Source: CAYJRR01 sp964372275 [NCBI: uncultured bacterium] (GTDB lineage Bacteria; CAYJRR01). From it: 41,637 nucleotides of DNA. A program made the translations under genes and the position numbers. The notes under the pieces are model-generated. The model was not told the origin of the DNA. It saw nothing but the letters and a program-made list of their open reading frames with translations, and made no database searches. Below are positions 25,601 to 34,876 of this stretch, piece after piece. The stretch is taken from the NCBI GenBank assembly GCA_964372275.1, contig CAYJRR010000016.1, forward strand, positions 1-41,637, in the 5' to 3' direction. Numbering within the stretch: position 1 is the first letter of the stretch; every line of letters begins with the position of its first letter.

Positions 25601-26095
25601 CTACCGGGGCGCGCCGGCGCCCGCGGTGGTGGTCTCCGCGCCGCCACCGGCGGCCGGCCGGGTGTCGGAGCTCCTCGATTCGTCGTTGCCGACGAGAGGC
25701 CGGGCGGAGGCGAGTCCTTCGAGCTGCCGGTCGATCTGCCGCACGCGGGCGTCGATCGTGTCGAGCTCGCGAAACTTCGCCATCATGCGGCCTTCGCGAT
25801 AGTACCCGTAGCAGATCAGGACGAATCCGCTCCCGCCGACGATCCATCCGACCGGTCCCGAGGCGATGGCCGCGGGTCCGTAGGCGGATGCGAGCGCGAG
25901 GATCCCGCCACCGGTCTTGCCACCGATGGCGAACGCCCGATCCCCCTTCGCCGCGGTGTGGATGGCGACGTAGCGGTCGACGAGCGACGCCCGCTCCTTG
26001 CGAAGGACCTCGGCGGCGTCCCCTTCCGAACGCGCCAGGCCCGGCGACATCACGATCGACACGCACGCGAGAAGGATCCCGATCCACGCCTTCAT
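25601..26095 (-). CDS. Small secreted/membrane protein, glycine-rich hydrophobic centre
   Basis: The ATG at 26095 follows TTGGAGGC and gives 164 residues. It has a signal-like N-terminus (1-25, ending LARSEG), a charged helix, then a Gly/Ala-rich hydrophobic region (about 60-98; GGGILALASAYGPAAIASG and GWIVGGSGFVLICYGYY) that could be two membrane passes, then a charged helix and a disordered Ala/Gly/Thr tail. Its layout resembles a small holin-like or glycine-zipper protein. Function is unknown. It lies 190 bases upstream of the lysozyme-like gene on the same strand, and the two may be expressed together. Confidence 0.7.
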   Translation of the reverse strand: MKAWIGILLACVSIVMSPGLARSEGDAAEVLRKERASLVDRYVAIHTAAKGDRAFAIGGKTGGGILALASAYGPAAIASGPVGWIVGGSGFVLICYGYYREGRMMAKFRELDTIDARVRQIDRQLEGLASARPLVGNDESRSSDTRPAAGGGAETTTAGAGAPR

Positions 26096-26258
26096 GACCG
26101 CCTCCAATCGGGGGCGGGAAAAGGCAGCGATCGTGCCAGGCGATCGGCAGAGGAATTCGCCGTGGCGACAGCCACCTGCGGAGGCCCCGGTGCGCGCGGC
26201 CCGAGGGGTTCCGTACCCACCGGGGAGATCGACGCCGCAGTCGCGCGGCGGGGCGCGG

Positions 26259-27161
26259 TCAGCGGACGCAGGCGGCGAGCGCGTCGTCGATGTGCGTGAA
26301 GCGGAATTTGTAGCCGCTCGCGCGTGCGGCTTCGGGAACGACGCGCTGGCTGGCGAGGACGGTCAGGTCGGCCATCTCGCCGAGCGCCAGCCGGAGCACG
26401 GGCGGCGGAACGGGGATCCGGGCGGGACGTCGCACCGCGCGGGCGAGCGCGCGGGTGAAATCGCGGTTGGTCACCACGCCGGCGACGGCGTTCACCGGAC
26501 CGTCGAGCGACGGCGAATCGATCGCGTGGAGGATCAGGCCGACCTCGTCGTCGAGGTGGATCCACGGCATCCAACGGCGGCCGGCGCCGATCGGACCGCC
26601 GAGGCCGAGCGTGAACGGAAGGAGCATCTTCCCGAGCAGCCCGCCCGACGGCCCGAGGACGAGTCCGGTGCGGATCTTCACCACGCGGCACTCCAGCGCC
26701 CGCGCCGGATCGGCGGCGGCCTCCCAGTCGACGCAGAGGCGGGCGAGGAAGTCGTCGCCGGGGGGCGCCGTCTCGTCGACCGGGTCGTCGGCGCGGGCGC
26801 CGTAGTATCCGCTCGCGGAACCGGCGACGAACACCTTCGGCCGCGCCCCCGAGCGGCGGATCCCTTCGACCAGCGCGCGCGTCCCCTCGACGCGCGACGC
26901 GTAGAGCCGCCGCTTGCGCGCCTCGGTCCAGCGGCGGTCGGCGATGCCCTCCCCCGCCAGGCTGACGACGGCGTCGGCGCCGGCGAGCGTCTCGGGCAAC
27001 GGGGGTCCTTGCGTGGCGTCCCAGGCGAACGTCTCCGCCCCCGCGAGCTTCTTTCGCGTTGGATCGCGCGTCAGCGCGCGCACGCGGTCGCCTCGCGCGA
27101 TCAGCGCCGCCACGAGCGCGCGCCCGATGAAGCCGGTCGCGCCCGAGACGACGACGATCAC
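26259..27161 (-). CDS. NAD(P)-dependent epimerase, YfcH/SulA-like (TIGR01777 type)
   Basis: The GTG at 27161 has a GGAGG ribosome site and places the dinucleotide-binding motif at the N-terminus (VVSGATGFIGRAL). The 300-residue protein shows the SDR-like signature of the YfcH group: AVVSLAGEGIADRRW, SASGYYG with the catalytic Tyr, RTGLVLGPSGG, and a C-terminal DUF1731-type domain with LGEMADLTVLASQRVVPEAARASGYKF. The family has an NAD(P)-binding Rossmann fold, but its natural substrate is generally unknown. It lies 58 bases after mutM on the same strand and is probably co-transcribed with mutM and the kinase. Confidence 0.92.
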   Translation of the reverse strand: MIVVVSGATGFIGRALVAALIARGDRVRALTRDPTRKKLAGAETFAWDATQGPPLPETLAGADAVVSLAGEGIADRRWTEARKRRLYASRVEGTRALVEGIRRSGARPKVFVAGSASGYYGARADDPVDETAPPGDDFLARLCVDWEAAADPARALECRVVKIRTGLVLGPSGGLLGKMLLPFTLGLGGPIGAGRRWMPWIHLDDEVGLILHAIDSPSLDGPVNAVAGVVTNRDFTRALARAVRRPARIPVPPPVLRLALGEMADLTVLASQRVVPEAARASGYKFRFTHIDDALAACVR

Positions 27162-27219
27162 GCCGCGCCTCCGCCGCGGACGACGACCACGGCGATCGGA
27201 TGCGCGGACATGCGGCGGG

Positions 27220-28056
27220 TCATCGCTGGCACCGGTCGCACCAGAAGGTCGAGCGGCCGCCCTGCTCCGTGCGGCGGATCGGCTTCCGACAGCGCGGGCA
27301 GGGCTCGCCGCCGCGGTCGTAGACGAGGAACGGGTTCGGAGCGCCGGGCTCCTCGACGTAGACCACCTCGGGGCCCTTCTCCTTGGCGAGCGTCTCGCGC
27401 ACCGACGCGACAATCGCCTTCGCCAACCGCGTCCACTCCGCGCCGCCGAGCGCGCACGCGGGGCGGAACGGGGAGATCTTCGCCCGCCACAGCGCCTCGG
27501 CTGCCTGGATGTTCCCAAGACCGGCGACGCGCGTCTGGTCCATCAGCGCGAGCTTCGCCGGACGCTTCCATTCGCCGATCCGCCCGCGCAACACGTCGCC
27601 GTCGAACGGGTCGGCGAGCGGGTCGACCCCGAGCGATCCGAAGGCCGCCGCTTCGATCGCGGGACGCGGACCGACCTCGAAGCGGCCGAACTGGCGCGGG
27701 TCGGCGTAATGGAGCACGCGCCCGTCATCGAGGAACAGACGGGCGCGCGAATGCCGCACCGCCTCGCCCGGCGCGCGGCGCACGACGCGGCCGGTCATGC
27801 CGAGATGGACGCGGATCGCGAGATCCCCGGCTCGCGCGGCCCGGCCGGCGGCCGCGGATCGCAGTTCGACGAGCACGTTCTTCCCGCGCCGGCGCACCCG
27901 CCCGACGCGCGCCCCCGCAAGGAGCGCCGCCACGCGGTCGGGCGAGCCTGGACGCAACACACGCGATCGCTCCGCCTCGGCGCGGACGACGACGCGGCCT
28001 TTGGCCCAGCGCGCGAGGTTGCGGGCGGCGATCTCCACCTCGGGGAGCTCGGGCAT
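27220..28056 (-). CDS. mutM: Formamidopyrimidine-DNA glycosylase
   Basis: The 278-residue enzyme excises oxidised purines such as 8-oxoguanine and formamidopyrimidines, starting base excision repair. The mature N-terminus MPELPEVE carries the catalytic proline and glutamate. Further landmarks are GRRRGKNVLVEL-type lysine loop near 55, HLGMTGR, and the C-terminal zinc finger CPRC...CDRC. The length is normal. The start at 28056 is 5 bases after the kinase stop (28062), so the two genes form an operon. RNA-level coupling of a repair glycosylase with a carbohydrate kinase is probably just operon context. Confidence 0.96.
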   Translation of the reverse strand: MPELPEVEIAARNLARWAKGRVVVRAEAERSRVLRPGSPDRVAALLAGARVGRVRRRGKNVLVELRSAAAGRAARAGDLAIRVHLGMTGRVVRRAPGEAVRHSRARLFLDDGRVLHYADPRQFGRFEVGPRPAIEAAAFGSLGVDPLADPFDGDVLRGRIGEWKRPAKLALMDQTRVAGLGNIQAAEALWRAKISPFRPACALGGAEWTRLAKAIVASVRETLAKEKGPEVVYVEEPGAPNPFLVYDRGGEPCPRCRKPIRRTEQGGRSTFWCDRCQR

Positions 28057-28061
28057 CTCCG

Positions 28062-29582
28062 TTACCTCCGCTCGAATCCGGCCGCTGGCCCGATCACCTG
28101 GGCGTAGAGCTCGCGCCAGCGCGCGCGCGCCTCCCGGTATCGCGCGTGTCGCGCGCTCGACGGCGGAACCGGCTCCGACGCGAGCGCCGGGATCTCCGAC
28201 AGGTCGGCGGCGATTCCGGCGGCAACCAGCCCCACCATCGCCGCGCCGCGCGCCGACGCCTCCTTCCACGGCGACCGCACCACCGGCCGCCCGAGCACGT
28301 CGGCGAGGAGCTGCACCCAGACGGGCGACTTCAACAACGCGACGCCGCTGGCGATGACCTCCGCGCGCCCGGGCAGCGCCGGTTCGAGCCGGTCGACGAC
28401 GTCGGCGAGGCCGAAGGCGATCGCTTCCAGTCCCGCGCGCAGGAAGTCGACCGGGCGGGTGCCGAGCGAGACGCCGGCGAAGACGCCGCGCGCGCCGTCG
28501 TGCCAACCGGGACTGCGCTCGCCGGCAAGGTAGGGAAGGAACGTCAACGACCCGATGCCGTCCGACCCTTCGAGGGCCCAGGCGATCTCCGCCTCCGCGT
28601 CGTCGAGGTTGCCGACGCGGAAGGTCTCGAGCAGCCACTGCACCAGGCTCCCTCCGGCGCCGAGCGATCCGCCCATCAAGGTGCGGTGCGGCGCGCAGGC
28701 GTACGTCCACAGACCCGCCGGAAGCGTCGCCGGGGGCGGTCCGTCGAGCCAGGCGCGCGCCGACGACGACGTCCCGACCATCGTCACGATCCGGTTGGCG
28801 CGGCGCGATCCGACGCCGGCGGTCCCCAGGCTGCTGGTCGCGCCGTCGCCGATCGCCGGCGCCCAGGGGATCTGTCCCAGCCGCGGCCACCGCGTCCGCA
28901 TTTCGGGGCGCAGTCCCCGCAATCGGTGGTCGTAGGGGACGACCGTACCCAACCGCTCCGGACCGATCCCCAGCGCGTCGAGGATCCGCGCGTCCCACCG
29001 TCCGGTGCGCAGCTCGAGCAGGCCCGAGGCCGAGGCGCACGCGGGGGAGACGACCGCCTCGCCGTGCAGGCGCAGCGCGATCAGCTCCCCGATCGAGACG
29101 AACCGCTCGGCCTTGCGGAAGGCGTCCGGATCGGTGCGCTTCAACCACGCCAACTTCGCCGGCACGTAGGCGGCGTGGAGCGGGCAGCCGGTCCGCTGGT
29201 AGGTCGCGTCGAATCCGAGCTTCGCGCGCAGGCGCGCCGCGTCCGGCGCCGACCGCATGTCGAGCCACAGGAGCAGCGGCGTGACCGCGCGCCCGTGCGC
29301 GTCGATCCCGACGACGCTGTGCCAGAAGGTCGAGATCCCGACCGCTTCGACCGCGTCGAACGGCGCCGGCGCCTGGGCGGCCAAGGCGTCGATCGTCCCG
29401 AGCAGCCGCTCCATCAGGTGCTCCGCGTCGAAGGTCGCGCCTCCGCCGGCGTGCGGCGTCGGCCGGTGCGGCACGCGCACCAGGGCCTCGGGGATCGGCC
29501 GCGCCTCCCGGTCGAAGACCATCGCCCGCACCGACGAGGTGCCGACGTCCAGCGCGAGCACGCTTGGGGCGGGTTCGAACAC
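28062..29582 (-). CDS. FGGY-family carbohydrate kinase, probable gluconokinase
   Basis: The GTG at 29582 gives 506 residues. The FGGY fold shows a phosphate-1 motif VLALDVGTSSVRAMVFD at the N-terminus, an adenosine motif (GGSLGAGGSLVQWLL and FLPYLAGERSPGW), and a C-terminal ASGVALLKSPVWVQLLADVLGRP segment. The middle STFWHSVVGID and LLLWLDMRS resemble FGGY gluconokinases more than xylulokinases. A gluconokinase would feed 6-phosphogluconate into the pentose phosphate pathway, together with transaldolase. It heads the mutM/epimerase operon, with a TAGCCT element 11 bases before its start. The exact sugar is not proved by the sequence. Confidence 0.85.
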   Translation of the reverse strand: MFEPAPSVLALDVGTSSVRAMVFDREARPIPEALVRVPHRPTPHAGGGATFDAEHLMERLLGTIDALAAQAPAPFDAVEAVGISTFWHSVVGIDAHGRAVTPLLLWLDMRSAPDAARLRAKLGFDATYQRTGCPLHAAYVPAKLAWLKRTDPDAFRKAERFVSIGELIALRLHGEAVVSPACASASGLLELRTGRWDARILDALGIGPERLGTVVPYDHRLRGLRPEMRTRWPRLGQIPWAPAIGDGATSSLGTAGVGSRRANRIVTMVGTSSSARAWLDGPPPATLPAGLWTYACAPHRTLMGGSLGAGGSLVQWLLETFRVGNLDDAEAEIAWALEGSDGIGSLTFLPYLAGERSPGWHDGARGVFAGVSLGTRPVDFLRAGLEAIAFGLADVVDRLEPALPGRAEVIASGVALLKSPVWVQLLADVLGRPVVRSPWKEASARGAAMVGLVAAGIAADLSEIPALASEPVPPSSARHARYREARARWRELYAQVIGPAAGFERR

Positions 29583-29669
29583 GTTGGCGCGCGAGGCTAC
29601 CGAAGATCGATGGCGCGCGGAAGTCGCTGGTCCGTGCCGAATCCCGGGTTACCTTTTCGGGGAGCCGCC

Positions 29670-31526
29670 ATGCAAGAGTTTCCGCCGGTCTCCGACTACG
29701 CCCTCCTCTCCGACTGCCACTCCGCCGCCCTCGTCTCGCGCGAAGGTTGCGTCGAGTGGCTGTGCATGCCGTCCTTCGACTCGAGCTCGGTCTTCGCGTC
29801 GATCCTCGACCGCCGCCGCGGAGGCCGGTTCCGCGTGGCGCCACCGGTGGTGACGCGGACGAAGCGCCGCTACCGCGCCGGCACCAACGTCCTGCAGACC
29901 CGGTTCGTGACCCCGACCGGCGTCTGCAGAGTGACCGACTTCCTCGCGATCTCCCCCGACTCCGAGCCCGAGACCCCCGAGAGCCTGATCGCCGAGCACC
30001 GGCTCGTCCGGCGCGTCGAGTGCGAGGAGGGCGAGGTCGAGGTCGAAGTCGACTGCGCCCCGCGCCCCGACTACGGACGCTGCATCCCCGCGCTGGAAAT
30101 CGCCCGCAAGGGACGCCGCGTGACCTTCGACTCCCCGGACGTCTTCTTCACCCTCGACAGCACCCACCCGCTCGAGGCCTCCGCGGCGGACGGGGCGGCG
30201 CGCGGCCGCTGGCGGCTCTCCAAGGGGGAGCGGGCCGACATCGTCTTCAGCCACGTCGCCGGCGGATCGCGGCGGCCGGTCGGCGAGCGCGACGCCGAGC
30301 TCCTGCTCGGCGCGACGCTCGACTTCTGGCGGCACTGGAGCGGGCAGCTCCGCTACGCCGGCCCCTACCGCGAGCAGGTGTTGCGCAGCGCGCTCACGCT
30401 CAAGGGACTGGTCTACGCCCCGACCGGCGCGATCATCGCCGCGCCGACCACCTCGCTCCCCGAGGAGATCGGCGGCGTGCGCAACTGGGACTACCGCTAC
30501 ACCTGGCTGCTGGACGCGAGCTTCACGCTCTCCGCTTTCCACACCCTCGGTTACACCGGCGAGGCGGTCGCCTTCTTCGAATGGCTGCAGCGCACCACGC
30601 GCGCGTCCGGCGGCGATCTGCAGGTCCTCTACGGCATCCGCGGGCGCAACCAGGTTCCGGAGGTGGAGCTGCCGTACCTGAGCGGCTACCGGAATTCGCG
30701 CCCGGTGCGGATCGGGAACGCCGCCGCGCACCAGTTCCAGCTCGACATCTACGGAGAGGTGGTCGACGCCTACTACCTCTTCCGCGATGCGTTGGGAAAG
30801 GACCGGGAGAGCGATCTCCGCTGGGCCTATCGCATCGTCGACCACGTCTCGCGCGTCTGGGATCGTCCGGACGAGGGGATCTGGGAGGTGCGGAACGGTC
30901 CGAGGCACTTCGTCTACTCCAAGGCGCTGGCCTGGGTGGCGCTGCACCGAGGCGCGCGGCTCGCGCGCGACTACGGGGGCGGCGAGCCCGACCGGTGGGA
31001 GGCGGCGGCGACGGAGATCGCGCGCGCCGTCTACGAGCGCGGCTTCGATCCGGAGGTCGGCGCGTTCGTGCAGTCGTTCGGCTCGAAGACGCTCGACGCC
31101 AGCGCGCTGCGGCTCCCGCTGGTCGGATTCGTCGACGCACGCGATCCGCGGATGCTGTCGACCATCGACGCCGTCCTCGCGCGGCTGACGAGGAACGGCC
31201 TCGTCCACCGCTACGGCGAGATGGACGACGGCGTCGGCGGCGGCGAAGGCAGCTTCGCGATCTGCACCTTCTGGATGGTGCAGTGCCTCGCGCTCGCCGG
31301 GCGGCAGGCCGAAGCGGAGGCGATGTTCGCCAACGTGCTCCGCTACGCCAACGACCTCGGACTGTTCGCGGAGGAGATCGACGCCTCGACCGGCGAGCAG
31401 CTCGGGAACTTCCCCCAGGCCTTCACCCACATCGGCCTGATCAACGCCGCCGAGCGGCTGCAGGGGGTCGACGTCGCGGCGGAGAACCCGGAGCACGACC
31501 GCGCCGAGCTCCCTTGGCCGGATTGA
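29670..31526 (+). CDS. Glycoside hydrolase family 15 protein (glucoamylase/trehalase-like)
   Basis: The ATG at 29670 has a GGGGAG ribosome site and gives 618 residues, normal for bacterial GH15. It opens with the family hallmark VSDYALLSDCHSAALVSREGCVEWLCMPSFDSSS. The catalytic-domain motifs include EEIGGVRNWDYRYTWLLD near residue 270-283 and GGGEGSFAICTFWMVQCL near 525-540, with a likely catalytic base in the latter. There is no signal peptide, so it acts in the cytoplasm, probably on glycogen- or trehalose-type glucans. One oddity: the usual Arg in the YxWxRD motif is Leu281 here. It stands alone, divergent from the kinase operon. Confidence 0.93.
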   Translation: MQEFPPVSDYALLSDCHSAALVSREGCVEWLCMPSFDSSSVFASILDRRRGGRFRVAPPVVTRTKRRYRAGTNVLQTRFVTPTGVCRVTDFLAISPDSEPETPESLIAEHRLVRRVECEEGEVEVEVDCAPRPDYGRCIPALEIARKGRRVTFDSPDVFFTLDSTHPLEASAADGAARGRWRLSKGERADIVFSHVAGGSRRPVGERDAELLLGATLDFWRHWSGQLRYAGPYREQVLRSALTLKGLVYAPTGAIIAAPTTSLPEEIGGVRNWDYRYTWLLDASFTLSAFHTLGYTGEAVAFFEWLQRTTRASGGDLQVLYGIRGRNQVPEVELPYLSGYRNSRPVRIGNAAAHQFQLDIYGEVVDAYYLFRDALGKDRESDLRWAYRIVDHVSRVWDRPDEGIWEVRNGPRHFVYSKALAWVALHRGARLARDYGGGEPDRWEAAATEIARAVYERGFDPEVGAFVQSFGSKTLDASALRLPLVGFVDARDPRMLSTIDAVLARLTRNGLVHRYGEMDDGVGGGEGSFAICTFWMVQCLALAGRQAEAEAMFANVLRYANDLGLFAEEIDASTGEQLGNFPQAFTHIGLINAAERLQGVDVAAENPEHDRAELPWPD

Positions 31527-31539
31527 CGGCGCCCGCGCG

Positions 31540-33534
31540 CTACGGCGCCACCGCGGAGGCCGTCGACGAGAACGGTCCGTATCCCTGCGCCGAGAACGCC
31601 TCGACCTTGTAGGTATAGGACGTGCCGCTGTCGACCCCGTAGTCGATGTACTGGGTGCCCCCCGGCCCGGTGGCGCCCGCTCGGAAGAACGAGACGCCAT
31701 CGGTCGAACGGAAGACGACGAACCCCAGCTCGTCCGCCGAGGGATGAGTCCACCCGAGCTCGATCGAGACGTATTCGGTCCCCGGCGTCGCCGTCAGCGA
31801 GGTGGGCGCGGCGAGCGTGGCGAGGACCGATCCGGATTGGGTCTCGACGTGGGTCTCCGTCGCCTCCGGCACGACCGAGGTATCCGCGACCGCGACGTTC
31901 GTCGCCACCAGCGGAACGAACGATTCGGTCGCCGCCACGGCCGTCGTCGCGACCGACGCCGTGGTCACGAGCATCGACACGCCGCTCACCGACTCCTCCA
32001 ACGGGACCGTCCCGTCCGAACCGAGCCGGAGTAGCCAGACGCCGTACGCGGCCGTGAAGCTGCCGTAGCCCAGGACCGCGAGCCCGCGGTCGTAGGTGCG
32101 GGCGGCTGCGAACCCGACGTCGTCGAGCGGGCCACCGACCGCGCGCTGCGATTCGAGATCGCCCGCGGCGTCGAGCTTCAAGATCCACGCGTCCTTCCAC
32201 TCGCCGAGCCCGGGCACGCGCTCCCGCGTCGTCGAGCCGACCACCCAGAACCCCCCGTCGGACGACGGTTCGATGGCGTTGCCGACCTGCGCCCCGGGAA
32301 GGCCGTACGACCTCTGCCAGACGAGACCCCCTTCACGGTCGATCTTGATCACCCAGGCATCGCTCAGGCCGCTGGTCCCTCGCGTCCCCGCCAGGACGAA
32401 GCCGTCGTCGCCGGCCGGAGAGGCCGCGCCTCCTCCCATCGTTTCGATGCCGCTCCCGCCGTAGGTCCGCTGCCACGCGATCGAGCCGGACGGGTGCAGT
32501 TTGACGACCCAGAAGTCGGTGTTCGTGGAGCCGTAACCGAACGTCCCCGACAAGAGGAAGTGTCCGTCCGCCGTCGGCGCGATTCCGGTGAAGGTGTCGG
32601 CGAACGCCCCTCCATGGGCGTTCTCCCACTCGACCGCCCCTCCCGGGTCGAGCTTGACGACCCATCCATCACCATCCAGGTCTCCGAATCCGAGCCGGGT
32701 GTGGCCGGCTACCAGGAACCCGCCGTCGTCGGTGGCCACGACGGCGTTCCCCCCGCTGACCGAGCTGCCGCCGTACGTCCGTTGCCACAGGACGTCGCCG
32801 TCCGAGTCCAATCTCACGATCCAGAGGTCGTACCACCCCGCACCGAACGAGTCGGTCGTACCCACCACCAGATAGCCGCCGTCCGCGGTTTGAATGGCCT
32901 GGGACGGCCAGTCGTATCCCGAGCCGACGAATCGCTTCTGCCACGCGACCGCGCCGTCCTCGGCGAGCTTCGCGATCCACGCGTCCGTATCGTCGACGGT
33001 GGTCGTCGCCAGGACCACGTATCCATGATCGTCCGTCTCGCGCACCGAACCGAGCACGACGGAACCGAAGATGGGGCCTCCGAAGAACCCGTAGGCGGTG
33101 TCGTCCTCCCCGATCGACCTCGCCCACGGGTCGGCCACCGGCACCACCACCAGCGCCACCGCCACCGGCTCCGACCGGCTCGATCCGGAGGTCCGTCGGT
33201 AGGCGAAGGTGTCGACTCCGTGGAAGTCGGGATCGGGCGCGTAGGAAAAGGAACCGTCCGGCTCGAGATCGAGCGCGCCGTGCGCCGGGCCGGTGTCGAG
33301 GATACAGCCGCTCCCGGACCCGCCGGAATCTCCGTCGTTGGCGAGCACGCCATCCGCGGCGGAGACGTCGAGCGACCCGTCTTCGAGAAGCTCGTAGACG
33401 TCGGCCGCTCCGTCGGGCCGATCGCCGGTGCCCCCGGCCCGATCGCGGGTGCACGACGCAAGCGCCGCCACCGCGATCCACGCGATCGTCGTCGATCCCC
33501 TGTGCACCGCCCCCCCGAGCGGCGATCGTGACAT
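31540..33534 (-). CDS. Lipoprotein with cadherin-like domain, seven propeller repeats and a fibronectin III domain
   Basis: The ATG at 33534 starts a lipoprotein signal (IAVAALASC, Cys28) on a 664-residue protein. Residues about 40-125 form a bacterial cadherin-like (VCBS/Big) domain (LLEDGSLDVSAADGVLAND, FSYAPDPDFHGVDTFAYR). Then come seven repeats of about 52 residues with the pattern DAWIxKLDxxGxxxWQRTYGG and DGGFLVxGxT (about 145-510), as in a seven-bladed beta-propeller. The C-terminal part (about 575-664) is a fibronectin type III domain with SADELGFVVFRSTDG and GTSYTYKVEAFSAQG. It is likely a surface-exposed binding protein. The gene starts 22 bases after the MFS transporter stop on the same strand. 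Its ligand is unknown. Confidence 0.87.
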   Translation of the reverse strand: MSRSPLGGAVHRGSTTIAWIAVAALASCTRDRAGGTGDRPDGAADVYELLEDGSLDVSAADGVLANDGDSGGSGSGCILDTGPAHGALDLEPDGSFSYAPDPDFHGVDTFAYRRTSGSSRSEPVAVALVVVPVADPWARSIGEDDTAYGFFGGPIFGSVVLGSVRETDDHGYVVLATTTVDDTDAWIAKLAEDGAVAWQKRFVGSGYDWPSQAIQTADGGYLVVGTTDSFGAGWYDLWIVRLDSDGDVLWQRTYGGSSVSGGNAVVATDDGGFLVAGHTRLGFGDLDGDGWVVKLDPGGAVEWENAHGGAFADTFTGIAPTADGHFLLSGTFGYGSTNTDFWVVKLHPSGSIAWQRTYGGSGIETMGGGAASPAGDDGFVLAGTRGTSGLSDAWVIKIDREGGLVWQRSYGLPGAQVGNAIEPSSDGGFWVVGSTTRERVPGLGEWKDAWILKLDAAGDLESQRAVGGPLDDVGFAAARTYDRGLAVLGYGSFTAAYGVWLLRLGSDGTVPLEESVSGVSMLVTTASVATTAVAATESFVPLVATNVAVADTSVVPEATETHVETQSGSVLATLAAPTSLTATPGTEYVSIELGWTHPSADELGFVVFRSTDGVSFFRAGATGPGGTQYIDYGVDSGTSYTYKVEAFSAQGYGPFSSTASAVAP

Positions 33535-33556
33535 TGTTCGGCGAATTCGGCGATCC

Positions 33557-34825
33557 CTAGGCCGCGGCCGGCTCCGGCTGCGTGACGCGCCAGGCGACGG
33601 CGACGGCGGTCGCGAGCAGCGCCGCGGACAGGAGGAACGCGGCGCCGGGAAGCTGCACGCGCGAGCCGGCGTCGATGGCACGCGCGAAGGTCTGGGTGAA
33701 CAGACCCGGTCCGATCACGCCGGTGATCCCGCGGATCCCGGTGAGCGCCCCTTGCAGCTGTCCCTGCTCGGTGGCGGAGACGCGCCGGCTCATCAGGCTC
33801 TGCGCCGACGCGCCGAACAGGCCCCAGAGCGACATCACCGGCACGCCGATCCAGAAGACAGGACCGGTCACCGCGAGGCCGTAGATGGCGAAGCCGGCGC
33901 TTCCGAAGACGAGACCGGCGAGCAGAGCGCGCCGCTCGCCGACCCGGGCGACCACCGGCCGCACCAACCCTCCCTGCACGACCATCGCGCAGATCCCGAC
34001 CGCGGCGAGCGTCAATCCGACGATGCGCTCGTCCCAACCGTAGCGGTGATGGGCGTAGAGGACGAAGGTGCTGGGGAGCGACTCGTGCGCCAGGTAGAAG
34101 AGGATCATCACCGCCGCCAGCCCCAGGACCTCGGGGTGGGAACGGAGCAGCGAGAACGCGCCGAGGGGGTTCGCGCGCCGCCACGAGAAGGTGCGCGGTC
34201 CGGGCGGGAGCGACTCCGGAAGGATGAAGAAGCCGTAGACGGCGTTGGCCAGGCTCAGGGCTCCCGCGACCCAGAACGGCAGCCGCGGATCGACGTCTCC
34301 CAGCACGCCGCCGATCGCGGGCCCGAGTACGAAGCCGAGGCCGAACGCGGCGCCGAGCAGTCCGAATCCGGCCGCGCGCCGCTCGGGCGGCGTCACGTCG
34401 GCGATGTAGGCGCCGGCGGTCGAGAAGCTGGCGGCGGTGATCCCCGACAGGACGCGGCCGAACAGCAGCCAGCCGATCGACGGGGCCAGCGCCATCACCA
34501 CGTAGTCGAGGCCCAGCCCGAGATTGGAGAGGAGGATGATCGGGCGGCGCCCGAACCGGTCCGACAGCGCGCCGAGCGTCGGCGAGCAGAGAAGCTGCAT
34601 CAGGGCCCAGACGGTGCCGAACAGGCCGTAGATCTCCGCGGCGCGGACGGTGTCGCCGCCCATGAACTCCTGGACCAGCTTCGGCAGGACGGGGATGACG
34701 ATCCCCAGCGCGACCACGTCGAGCAGCGCCGTGACGAAGATGAAGGCGATCGCCGCACGGCGCGGCACGTTCGCAGACTCGACCGGCGCCCCCGCGGAAC
34801 CCGCCGTGCCACCGACGTCCGACAT
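33557..34825 (-). CDS. MFS transporter, TetA-like drug efflux type
   Basis: The 422-residue protein has 12 membrane helices. It carries the MFS motif A (GALSDRFGRRPIILLSN) between helices 2 and 3, and AAGFGLLGAAFGLGFVLGPAIGG matching motif C of drug/proton antiporters such as TetA. It would export a drug or metabolite from the cytoplasm using the proton gradient. The substrate is not shown. An extended -10-like element ends 7 bases before the ATG at 34825, which has no ribosome site. The propeller lipoprotein follows in the same direction after 22 bases. No regulator gene lies beside it, although a TetR-style palindrome occurs at 35504. Confidence 0.92.
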   Translation of the reverse strand: MSDVGGTAGSAGAPVESANVPRRAAIAFIFVTALLDVVALGIVIPVLPKLVQEFMGGDTVRAAEIYGLFGTVWALMQLLCSPTLGALSDRFGRRPIILLSNLGLGLDYVVMALAPSIGWLLFGRVLSGITAASFSTAGAYIADVTPPERRAAGFGLLGAAFGLGFVLGPAIGGVLGDVDPRLPFWVAGALSLANAVYGFFILPESLPPGPRTFSWRRANPLGAFSLLRSHPEVLGLAAVMILFYLAHESLPSTFVLYAHHRYGWDERIVGLTLAAVGICAMVVQGGLVRPVVARVGERRALLAGLVFGSAGFAIYGLAVTGPVFWIGVPVMSLWGLFGASAQSLMSRRVSATEQGQLQGALTGIRGITGVIGPGLFTQTFARAIDAGSRVQLPGAAFLLSAALLATAVAVAWRVTQPEPAAA

Positions 34826-34832
34826 TCCGCGG

Positions 34833-34841
34833 ATGCTAGCA
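34833..34841 (-). promoter_or_regulatory. Extended -10-like element before the MFS gene
   Basis: TGC followed by TAGCAT ends 7 bases before the ATG at 34825. The layout matches the elements at 1443, 9202 and 17963. Confidence 0.45.
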
Positions 34842-34876
34842 GGGTTTCGCCACCCGCGCGGGTCGACCGGCCCGAG

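Noticed and set aside
25998-29669. Long open frame upstream of the GH15 start
   Set aside because: It runs antisense through the epimerase, mutM and kinase genes. The GH15 homology begins at the ATG at 29670 with its own ribosome site.
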